Assembly (NCBI GenBank): GCA_030745955.1
Contig: JASLNQ010000062.1
Location: forward strand, 276 to 9,591
Length of the DNA stretch: 9,316 nucleotides
Reading direction: 5' to 3'
DNA from: Dehalococcoidia bacterium
Lineage (GTDB): Bacteria; Chloroflexota; Dehalococcoidia; UBA1151; UBA1328
Shown here: positions 1 through 5,678 of the stretch, in pieces
Position numbering within the stretch: position 1 is the stretch's first letter
Layout: each line of letters opens with the position of its first letter
Made by a program: the position numbers and the translations under genes
Notes under the pieces: generated by a model
What the model saw: only the letters and a program-made list of their open reading frames with translations
Databases searched by the model: none
Told to the model about the DNA's origin: nothing

Positions 1-1
1 G

Positions 2-94
2 ACATCCAAGCGGTCGTTCATTGCGAAGTATGCGTTCGTGACGGCGCTGAACATCGCGGCTATCGGCGCTATTGGCTACGCCGTGATCGTATGA
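2..94 (+). CDS. C-terminal end of a probable membrane protein (partial)
   Basis: Frame 2 is open from the window edge to a TGA at 92-94 and gives 30 residues. A basic stretch (TSKRSFIAK) leads into an uninterrupted hydrophobic segment (FVTALNIAAIGAIGYAVIV) that ends at the stop, which looks like a final transmembrane helix. About three quarters of third codon positions are G or C, as in the neighbouring genes. Frame 1 is also open here, but it reads as a Cys/Arg/Trp-rich string without a plausible fold. The family cannot be told from this fragment. The gene ends about 190 nt before the E1 alpha start and is probably a separate unit. Confidence 0.4.
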   Translation, partial: TSKRSFIAKYAFVTALNIAAIGAIGYAVIV

Positions 95-111
95 ACGAAT
101 TTGGGCCGGGA

Positions 112-143
112 TTGTCACTCGTTTGGGTTTGCGGGACTATAAT
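112..143 (+). promoter_or_regulatory. Candidate sigma-70-type promoter for the E1 alpha gene
   Basis: A perfect TATAAT hexamer lies at 138-143. The best -35 candidate is TTGTCA at 112-117 (five of six bases of TTGACA), but the spacer is 20 nt against the usual 16-18, so the pair is not ideal. The position, between the upstream stop and the first E1 codon, suits a promoter and would give a transcript leader of roughly 135 nt. The -10 box lies within the inverted repeat at 129-150, which suggests repression or another control at this site. Confidence 0.4.
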
Positions 144-150
144 CCCGCAA
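129..150. repeat. Perfect inverted repeat (8-bp arms) over the TATAAT box
   Basis: The arms TTGCGGGA (129-136) and TCCCGCAA (143-150) are exact reverse complements separated by the 6-nt spacer CTATAA. The spacer and the first base of the right arm contain the TATAAT box. A dyad of this size centred on a -10 element is typical of an operator for a dimeric repressor. It could instead be a hairpin ending the upstream gene, but no T-run follows it on either strand, which argues against an intrinsic terminator. Confidence 0.6.
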
Positions 151-213
151 TTCCGGTGGTGTGGTTGTTCCCCCGGACAGGTTGTTTCCCTGAAATGGTG
201 ATCGAATAAGAAA

Positions 214-262
214 GAAGTCGCCGTGGCGCACCCGGCAGAGCCCGGTCGCTCGCACCGACTTC
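214..262 (+). promoter_or_regulatory. Imperfect stem-loop in the E1 alpha leader
   Basis: GAAGTCG (214-220) pairs exactly with CGACTTC (256-262). Inside it, after a 2-nt bulge, GTG 223-225 can pair with CAC 253-255 and CG 227-228 with CG 251-252. CCGG 232-235 can then pair with CCGG 242-245 around a 6-nt loop. The element ends 12 nt before the Shine-Dalgarno hexamer at 275-280. I do not recognise it as a known riboswitch: no thi box, lysine or SAM-type core is visible. No T-run follows, so it is not a simple attenuator. The pairing was worked out by hand and no folding energy was calculated. Confidence 0.35.
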
Positions 263-264
263 GC

Positions 265-280
265 CCGAGAGGCCGAGAGG
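265..280 (+). repeat. Tandem 8-bp repeat carrying the ribosome binding site of E1 alpha
   Basis: CCGAGAGG occurs twice head to tail (265-272 and 273-280). The second copy contains a GAGAGG Shine-Dalgarno-like hexamer (275-280) six nt before the GTG at 287. This spacing favours GTG 287 over the in-frame ATG at 293, which would be 12 nt away. The first copy sits 14 nt from the GTG and may be a standby site or a simple duplication. Confidence 0.55.
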
Positions 281-286
281 TAAACC

Positions 287-1276
287 GTGGATATGGACCG
301 CGACCTACTAATGCTGATGCTTCGCCGCATGTGGATGATTCGTAACTTCGAGTTGAAGGTGATCGAGGTCCACTCGGCCGGTGAATTCACCGGTGCTGCT
401 CACCCGTATATCGGCGAGGAAGCCGTAGCTGTCGGTGCATGTGCCGCCCTGAAGGACACCGACTACATTGCGGGGAACCACCGTTCACACGGCCACCCCA
501 TTGCCAAGGGCGGTCGCGTCGACAAGGCCATGGCCGAGCTTTATGGCCGTGTCGACGGCTACTGCAAGGGCAAGGGCGGCTCAATGCACCTGGCCGACTT
601 CTCGATTGGGATTCTCGGTGAGTCCGGGATCCTGGGGTCGTCAGTCCCGGTCGCTGTTGGTGCTGCACTCGCTGCCAAGATCAGGGGCGAAGACTTCGTT
701 TCGCTGGTGTTTTTCGGCGACGGGGCCTCCAACCAGGGTGCGCTCCATGAGTCGATGAACCTCGCCTCGGTATGGGACCTGCCGGTCATTTTCCTGTGCG
801 AGAACAACCAGTATGCGGTGACGACTTCGTATGCCGACACCGTGGCGGTCGAGCATGTTTCCGACCGTGCTTCGGCCTACAGCATGCCGGGTCTGCTCGT
901 TGACGGGCAGGATGCGATAGCGATGTACGAGGCGACCGTCGAGGCGGTGCGCAGGGCGCGGGTGGGCGAGGGGCCGACGCTCATCGAGGGTCTCACCTAC
1001 AGGTACGAGGAGCATTCGCTTGGGCTGAACCGGGCCAGGCGGGGCGAGTATCGGACAGAGGACGAGATTGACACCTGGCGCGACCGCGATCCGATTGTGC
1101 TGCACGAAGACCGCCTGATTTCGCAGGGTATCGCGACGCGCGAAGAGTGCGATGCGGTCAACACCGAAACCCAGGAAGAGGTTGAGAAGGCTACCGATTA
1201 CGCCCGAAACAGTCCGTTCCCCAAAGAGTCGGACCTGTTCGAGGACATGTGGGCCAACCCGATCCCTCAGCCTTAA
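287..1276 (+). CDS. acoA: Thiamine-diphosphate-dependent dehydrogenase E1 alpha subunit (acetoin/pyruvate dehydrogenase type)
   Basis: The 329-residue product matches the usual length of bacterial AcoA/PdhA-type E1 alpha chains. With E1 beta it forms the cytosolic enzyme that cleaves or decarboxylates acetoin or a 2-oxoacid on thiamine diphosphate and acylates the lipoyl group of E2. Visible marks are the N-terminal RRMWMIRNFELKV start, the GKGGSMHLAD substrate loop, and the thiamine-diphosphate/Mg motif GDG (residues 144-146) followed 30 residues later by NN (173-174). His243-Ser244 lies in the loop region that holds the cofactor in this family. That loop reads EEHSLGLNRARRGEYR; family members I recall have a shorter HSxxD...YR form. 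The start is GTG at 287, with GAGAGG six nt upstream. E1 beta follows after 83 nt. The acetoin assignment relies on the AcoX homologue downstream; pyruvate or branched-chain substrates remain possible. Confidence 0.88.
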   Translation: MDMDRDLLMLMLRRMWMIRNFELKVIEVHSAGEFTGAAHPYIGEEAVAVGACAALKDTDYIAGNHRSHGHPIAKGGRVDKAMAELYGRVDGYCKGKGGSMHLADFSIGILGESGILGSSVPVAVGAALAAKIRGEDFVSLVFFGDGASNQGALHESMNLASVWDLPVIFLCENNQYAVTTSYADTVAVEHVSDRASAYSMPGLLVDGQDAIAMYEATVEAVRRARVGEGPTLIEGLTYRYEEHSLGLNRARRGEYRTEDEIDTWRDRDPIVLHEDRLISQGIATREECDAVNTETQEEVEKATDYARNSPFPKESDLFEDMWANPIPQP

Positions 1277-1359
1277 CCGGGGTTCAGCCACACCTCAATT
1301 ACTGGCACTGGCACTCCCAGGTTTTCCTAATCCACCTACTCCACAGGTAATCAATCAAA

Positions 1360-2346
1360 ATGGCGCAGACCGTATTTATCGAAGCAATCAACCAGGCAAT
1401 CGCCGAAGAGATGCGACGCGATGAGAGCGTTTTCATCATGGGCGAGGACATTCGCCGTGCCGTCTACGGGACCACCGCGAACCTCCTTGGCGAGTTTGGC
1501 GAAAAACGGGTACTCGACACACCGCTTTCCGAGAACGGCTTTTTCGGGGCCGCGGTTGGCGCTTCGCTGGTGGGGATGCGGCCGATCGTTGAGACACTGA
1601 CCAGCTTTATGTGGGTTGGGATGGACCAGCTGGTTAGCCAGGCTGCGAAGATGCGATACATGTTCGGCGGGCAGGCGACGCTGCCGGTCGTTTACCGGGC
1701 GACGATGTTTTACGGCGGTGGTTCGGCTGCCCACCACTCCGACCGCTCGTACCCGATGTTCATGAACATGCCCGGTTTCAAGATCGTCGTGCCGTCGAAC
1801 CCGGCCGATATGAAGGGCCTGTTGAAGTCGGCGGTGAGGGACGACGATCCGACGATTGTGTTCGAGGACGGGACGCTGTTCGGGATGCGCGGCGAGGTAC
1901 CCGACGATTCGGAGCTACCGCGGGGGGAGCTGGTGGTGCCGTTCGGCGAGGCGAATGTAGTTCGAGAGGGGACCGACTGCACGATCGTGGGCATTGCGGC
2001 ATCGGTAAACCACGCCGTGGCAGCGGCCGACCAGCTTGCGCAGGAGGGTATTTCCGTTGAGGTTGTCGACCCCCGGACGCTGGTGCCTTTCGACAAGGAG
2101 ACGGTACTGAACTCGGTTGAGAAGACCGGGCGACTGGTGATTGCGGATCCGGCTCACAAGGTGTGCAGTGCGGCTTCGGAGATTGCCTCGATCGTGGCGG
2201 AAGAGGGGTTCTGGTCGCTGCAGGCGCCGATCCAGAAAGTCGCCTCCGAGCAGGTCCATATTCCCTACACGCCATCGCTAGAAAAGCTGGTGTACCCGAC
2301 CGTTGAGAAGATTGTCGCCGCGGTGAAGCGTACGCTGGAGAGCTAA
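1360..2346 (+). CDS. acoB: Thiamine-diphosphate-dependent dehydrogenase E1 beta subunit (acetoin/pyruvate dehydrogenase type)
   Basis: The 328 residues are full length for AcoB/PdhB. The protein pairs with E1 alpha in an alpha2beta2 E1 enzyme. Family marks in order are MGEDIRR near the N-terminus, LDTPLSENGFFGAAVG with the conserved active-site Glu at residue 58, DQLVSQAAKMRYMFGGQ, and the His pair at 125-126 (AAHHSD) where relatives usually have GAQHS. MPGFKIVVPSNPADMKGLLK follows, and the C-terminal transketolase-like domain contains EVVDPRTLVPFDKETV. The ATG at 1360 gives the standard N-terminus, but the Shine-Dalgarno is weak (only AGG about 12 nt upstream), so translation may depend on the E1 alpha message. 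The 83-nt spacer from E1 alpha shows no terminator, and the two genes are almost certainly co-transcribed. Confidence 0.88.
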   Translation: MAQTVFIEAINQAIAEEMRRDESVFIMGEDIRRAVYGTTANLLGEFGEKRVLDTPLSENGFFGAAVGASLVGMRPIVETLTSFMWVGMDQLVSQAAKMRYMFGGQATLPVVYRATMFYGGGSAAHHSDRSYPMFMNMPGFKIVVPSNPADMKGLLKSAVRDDDPTIVFEDGTLFGMRGEVPDDSELPRGELVVPFGEANVVREGTDCTIVGIAASVNHAVAAADQLAQEGISVEVVDPRTLVPFDKETVLNSVEKTGRLVIADPAHKVCSAASEIASIVAEEGFWSLQAPIQKVASEQVHIPYTPSLEKLVYPTVEKIVAAVKRTLES

Positions 2347-2349
2347 GTG

Positions 2350-2362
2350 GTGCCATTGGCAC
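2350..2362 (+). terminator. Small hairpin after E1 beta, weak terminator candidate
   Basis: GTGCC (2350-2354) pairs with GGCAC (2358-2362) around ATT, immediately after the E1 beta stop, followed by GCTTTC. The stem is only five pairs and the T-run only three bases, so it may reduce but probably does not end transcription. A second small hairpin (GTGCT 2406-2410, AGCAC 2415-2419, loop TCAG) lies further into the same 138-nt gap. Confidence 0.2.
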
Positions 2363-2453
2363 GCTTTCTGAGAGGTCGACAGGTGAAGGCGCGCTTGAGG
2401 TGGTAGTGCTTCAGAGCACCCCGCCGCAGTCCCGGGTGCGTTGCTGCAGGCTC

Positions 2454-2476
2454 CCTCGGATGACAGCCCGTGAGGA
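2454..2476 (+). promoter_or_regulatory. Ribosome binding site of the P-loop kinase gene, possibly occluded
   Basis: GAGGA at 2472-2476 is eight nt before the ATG at 2485 and decides that start over the in-frame GTG at 2470, which the site itself overlaps. CCTC at 2454-2457 is complementary to GAGG 2472-2475, with two more G-C pairs possible inside, so a small hairpin could cover the site. The pairing is short and could be fortuitous. Confidence 0.4.
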
Positions 2477-2484
2477 TACGAACG

Positions 2485-3150
2485 ATGCCCTGGAAAATTC
2501 TCCTGATCGGCGGCAGCACTGGCACCGGGAAGACTCGACTTGCGCAGGAGTTGGGGCGCGAACTTAGAGTTTCGGTCTTGCAGGTTGACGACCTTCGCCT
2601 GGGGTTGCAGGCGATCACGACCGAAACAAGTCATCCAGCCCTGCATTCGTTCACAGGAGCTTCTGCCGAGAAAACCCTGAACAACCCGGAATCGATTGTT
2701 GAAGGTTATTTGAGCGTGGCTGAAATCATGGAACCGGCGGTACGGGCCGTAATGTCTCACCACATCGACGTCGCGGACACCGGGCCACTCATCATTGAGG
2801 GTGACGGGATCCTTCCCCGCCTCGGGTCGGTGGAGTATCTCAGGCAGGTGGATTCCTGGTTCCAAAATGTCGCGGATGACACCGTGAGAAGTTTGTTTCT
2901 TGTCGAGGAAGATTTGCAGCAATTGCGCGCGAATATGTACGGGAGAGCGAGAGGAGATGGGAACGCTCCAGGCGATAGAGAAGGCGATCGCTCCATCCTT
3001 TCACAGGGTGGCTGGCGGCTGGGTCAGAAGTTCAAAATTGATGCCGGGACCTATTCAGTCCCGGTCATCCTGTCGAGACCATTTGACGGTCTGTTGCAAC
3101 GGGCGCTGGATGCCCTGGGATTGCGTGGGCAAAGTCGACACCGGGCGTAG
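2485..3150 (+). CDS. P-loop kinase-like protein (2-phosphoglycerate-kinase-like)
   Basis: This is a 221-residue P-loop NTPase of the small-molecule kinase type. The Walker A motif GSTGTGKT (residues 10-17) follows the first beta strand KILLIGG. A VDDLR segment (34-38) sits where such kinases have the acidic substrate/Mg strand. LIIEGDGILPR (102-112) resembles the hydrophobic-EG-x-x-hydrophobic-P segment of archaeal 2-phosphoglycerate kinases. A basic stretch RANMYGRARGDG in the second half could serve as a lid. A late segment (GWRLGQKFKIDAGTYSVPVI) is not one I recognise. The substrate cannot be stated; a zeta-toxin-like or nucleoside-kinase-like role is possible, but no antitoxin-sized partner is adjacent. 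It stands in the same orientation between E1 beta (138 nt upstream) and the HAD gene (108 nt downstream), so it may share their transcript. Confidence 0.7.
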   Translation: MPWKILLIGGSTGTGKTRLAQELGRELRVSVLQVDDLRLGLQAITTETSHPALHSFTGASAEKTLNNPESIVEGYLSVAEIMEPAVRAVMSHHIDVADTGPLIIEGDGILPRLGSVEYLRQVDSWFQNVADDTVRSLFLVEEDLQQLRANMYGRARGDGNAPGDREGDRSILSQGGWRLGQKFKIDAGTYSVPVILSRPFDGLLQRALDALGLRGQSRHRA

Positions 3151-3258
3151 TTGCACCGCCATAAGATTCGTCGGGTCACTGGCACAGCGACCTGATTATC
3201 GCGTTACGCTAGAGGGGCTAATCCTTCCCCTGAGTTCATACTTCGCCAGGAGTTTGCG

Positions 3259-3963
3259 GTGAATCCTGTGTTTGAAAATTGCAAGGCTCTTACGTTCGAC
3301 CTGTTCGGTACCATTCTCGACCTCGGCGGATCGCTGACGCCGCACTTGAAGATCTTTCTTGACGGTCGACGCTCCGATATCGCCCCCGCAGCTATGTGGC
3401 AGCAGTTGCGGTACCGGCAGCGGATTGAGCAGTACCAGGACACGCTGGTCGAGCTCGGGCATTCTGGCTATCTCGAGACGGTCCAGAAGGCGTTCGTGTA
3501 CGTGGCACGCGTCAACAAGCTCGATCCTACCGAGGCGCAGGTGGAGACGTTCATGGCTGGCTGGCAGGAGCTTTCGCCGTTTCCAGAGTGTGCCGGGGCG
3601 CTCGACCGGCTTCACGAGCGGTACCGGCTGATCGCCCTTTCGAACGGAAACCCGTGGTTCCTCGACCATCTCGTAAGAAACCGGATCAGGTATGAATTCG
3701 ACGGTGTGATGTCGGTTGAGGAGGTTGGCGCTTTCAAGCCGACGCCGGGCGTATATCGCCGGGCTGCCCGTAACCTGGACCTTGAGCCGGGCGAGTTGAT
3801 TATGGTCTCGGCGAATTCGTTCGACGTGATGGGCGCCCGAACGTGCGGACTCCGCGGCGCGTATGTGAACCGCTACGATCTGCCGTTCGAGGACACACAC
3901 AAGTTGTACGAGCCCGACGTGACGGTGACGAACTTCACCGAATTGGCCGATGCCCTTCTTTAG
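3259..3963 (+). CDS. HAD-superfamily hydrolase, L-2-haloacid dehalogenase type
   Basis: The 234 residues match the length of type II haloacid dehalogenases, cytosolic enzymes that replace the halogen of L-2-haloacids with hydroxyl through an aspartyl ester. All HAD motifs are present: nucleophile Asp14 and Thr18 in TFDLFGT, Ser128-Asn129 in ALSNGN, Lys160 in FKPTPGVY, and Ser184, Asn186 and Asp189 in MVSANSFDVMGA. Arg53 (YRQRIEQY) and Tyr166 line up by eye with Arg41 and Tyr157 of L-DEX, so the residue set special to true dehalogenases, not just phosphatases, is there. The GTG at 3259 has AGGAG (3248-3252) six nt upstream. The 3' end overlaps the lipoprotein start by 14 nt. The natural substrate is unknown; a housekeeping phosphatase-like role remains possible because many family members are annotated only from sequence. 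Confidence 0.85.
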   Translation: MNPVFENCKALTFDLFGTILDLGGSLTPHLKIFLDGRRSDIAPAAMWQQLRYRQRIEQYQDTLVELGHSGYLETVQKAFVYVARVNKLDPTEAQVETFMAGWQELSPFPECAGALDRLHERYRLIALSNGNPWFLDHLVRNRIRYEFDGVMSVEEVGAFKPTPGVYRRAARNLDLEPGELIMVSANSFDVMGARTCGLRGAYVNRYDLPFEDTHKLYEPDVTVTNFTELADALL

Positions 3964-5494
3964 GGCTCCGGGGCTGGGGAGGATTGGATTCAGGACTGCG
4001 ATTGTCCTGATCGCGCTGGTCGCGGTGGTGGGTGGAGTTCTGGCGTGTTCGGATGAATCGGAGCCAGGGCCCGGGCCGACGCCACGGCCTTCGCAGACAT
4101 CAACACCCGGGCAAACGCCAACACAAATGCCGGCATCGACGCCCACGGCTACTGCATCGGCGGCTCCGACTGCCGGTGTGTTGCCAACCGCGACTCAGCC
4201 GGCAACGCCAACCACCGTTACCCCATCGGTATCGTGGACTGCCGTTCCGTCGGTGACGCCAGCCGCCACTCCGCCCGCAGCGCCCACGGCAACACCCGAG
4301 GAGCCCGGTCAAACTGCTGATTCGCTGCTGGCCTCCATCGAGCGCAGTGTCGAGGTCGTCCGGGGGATTACTACACCGCCGCCCGTCGAGCACATGTTTG
4401 TCGACCAGGCGGGGATGCAGGAGCGGCTTGCCGAGGAGTTGAGCGACCCGGAGGTTGTCGAGCAGATCGTGCACGAGTCGGCGCTCCTGAAGCTGCTCGG
4501 TGTCATTCCGCAGGATTCCGACCTGGGTGCGATCTATGAAAGCATGCTCGGCGGGCAGGTGCTGGGCTTATACGATCCCGAGAAAGAGCAGTTCTTCGTG
4601 CTCGGTGACGACCGATCGGGCGCCGATTCAATCGACGTCGAGGCGCAGCTGACCTACGCCCACGAGTACGTGCACCGGCTACAGGACGCCGAGTTCGACC
4701 TGGAGGCGCTGGAGGAACGGACATCTGGGGACGACATGTCGATCGCAGTTTCGGCGCTTGTTGAGGGCGATGCGACCACCGCGCAGACGCAGTACATGAT
4801 CGAGAACTTCGATTTCATGGACCTGGTTGGACTGCTCGAGTCTGCGGTCGCCAGTGAGGCAGAGCTCCCGGCATCACCATACTTTCTTCAGCGGGGTCTT
4901 GAGTTTCCGTACGTTGAGGGTGCCGCGTTCGTCGCAGAGCTGGTCGGGGCCGGCGGGTTCGAAGCGGTAGACGGGGCATATGTCGACCTACCGAGAAGCA
5001 CAGAACACGTCCTTCACCCTGAGAAATTCTTTGCCGATGAGGTGCCGGTCGAGCTGGATGTGCCCGACGATGCGATGGGTTCGGAATGGTCGGTACAGGT
5101 CGAGAACGTGCTTGGCGAGTTCTTCCTGAAGACGTGGCTGGAGGCGCTGGGGAGCGGGGTCGCTGGTGTTGCCCTGGCTGGCTGGGGTGGCGATGCCTAC
5201 GCCGTGTTCGAGGACGGTGCGGGCGGGCTCGCGCTGGGGGTTGTGATCGCGTGGGATACCGACCCTGACGCGCTGGAGTTTTTCGATGCGGCGTCGGACG
5301 CGCTGGACGCTAGTGACGAGTTCGCCGGCTCAGGTGCGGGCCTTCCCGGGCTGCTTGAGGCATGGGCGGGCCCCGGCGGGTTTGTGGTCATGAGCCGGTG
5401 GAGCTCGGACGAATACGGTGACGTGGTGGCGATTGGGATCGCCCCGGACGGCGCCAGTTCACAGGCGCTTGTTACGGCGCTTGCGGGCGGTTAG
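3950..5494 (+). CDS. Secreted lipoprotein with a zinc-metalloprotease HExxH motif
   Basis: The 514-residue product starts with a lipoprotein signal peptide: basic residues Arg5, Arg11 and Arg15, a hydrophobic core (AIVLIALVAVVGG), and lipobox VLAC with Cys33 as the lipidated residue. Residues 39-119 are a Pro/Thr/Ala-rich linker. The folded part begins near residue 120. HEYVH (238-242) is a classic zinc-binding and catalytic motif, and Glu272 in LVEGDAT, 29 residues later, is a candidate third ligand, so the protein looks like a gluzincin-type peptidase displayed outside the cell. I do not recognise a named family or the C-terminal half, which is acidic and Gly/Ala-rich. The ATG at 3950 lies inside the HAD gene (14-nt overlap) without a clear Shine-Dalgarno, which suggests translational coupling. 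Its substrate is unknown, and it has no obvious link to the dehydrogenase genes. Confidence 0.8.
   Translation: MPFFRAPGLGRIGFRTAIVLIALVAVVGGVLACSDESEPGPGPTPRPSQTSTPGQTPTQMPASTPTATASAAPTAGVLPTATQPATPTTVTPSVSWTAVPSVTPAATPPAAPTATPEEPGQTADSLLASIERSVEVVRGITTPPPVEHMFVDQAGMQERLAEELSDPEVVEQIVHESALLKLLGVIPQDSDLGAIYESMLGGQVLGLYDPEKEQFFVLGDDRSGADSIDVEAQLTYAHEYVHRLQDAEFDLEALEERTSGDDMSIAVSALVEGDATTAQTQYMIENFDFMDLVGLLESAVASEAELPASPYFLQRGLEFPYVEGAAFVAELVGAGGFEAVDGAYVDLPRSTEHVLHPEKFFADEVPVELDVPDDAMGSEWSVQVENVLGEFFLKTWLEALGSGVAGVALAGWGGDAYAVFEDGAGGLALGVVIAWDTDPDALEFFDAASDALDASDEFAGSGAGLPGLLEAWAGPGGFVVMSRWSSDEYGDVVAIGIAPDGASSQALVTALAGG
4064..4306 (+). other. Pro/Thr/Ala-rich linker of the lipoprotein
   Basis: These codons give residues 39-119, in which Pro, Thr and Ala dominate in irregular PTPR, TPTATA and TPAATPP patterns. 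It is low-complexity coding sequence, not an exact DNA repeat. It probably forms an extended, possibly glycosylated, stalk holding the peptidase domain away from the membrane. Similar stalks are frequent in Chloroflexota lipoproteins. Confidence 0.75.
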
Positions 5495-5678
5495 GTGCTT
5501 CAACATCGAACTCTGAGTGTGAATACCCGTCGAACTGGGTTGCATCTGCGCTAAGATAGCCGTCGGCGCCTTTTTTCGACCCGAATATCAGCGTTCTGCC
5601 AGTCGTCAGGAACGGCGGTTTTATGCGGGACTTTGCCGGTAAGCGTTGCGCCCGCAGACCGGCCCGAGAACGGTAAAC
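5495..5678 (+). promoter_or_regulatory. Gap ahead of E2 with candidate promoter and inverted repeat
   Basis: The 184-nt gap has no convincing gene. TAAGAT at 5552-5557 is a possible -10 box, but no good -35 stands 16-18 nt upstream. A T6 run (5571-5576) follows GGCGCC, but I could not draw a stable stem long enough for a terminator. TGCGGG (5624-5629) and CCCGCA (5651-5656) form a 6-bp inverted repeat with a 21-nt spacer. The arm is the same as the core of the palindrome ahead of E1 alpha (TGCGGGACT occurs in both places). GGTAAAC also stands just before both start codons. A new transcript beginning here is plausible but not proved. Confidence 0.3.

Noticed and set aside
2485..3150. Zeta-type toxin of a toxin-antitoxin pair
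   Set aside because: The P-loop and size would fit, but no small antitoxin gene is adjacent upstream or downstream.
3213..3231. AGGGG...CCCCT inverted repeat ahead of the HAD gene
   Set aside because: The stem is only five pairs with a 9-nt loop and no T-run; it is too weak to call a terminator or operator.
3196..4146. 316-codon minus-strand frame opposite the HAD gene and lipoprotein start
   Set aside because: It has no family motif, while the plus strand shows complete HAD motifs and a signal peptide. It is an antisense shadow.
4064..4306. Repeat-rich stretch considered as a CRISPR or tandem-repeat array
   Set aside because: There is no regular repeat unit or spacer; it is simply Pro/Thr/Ala codons of the lipoprotein stalk.
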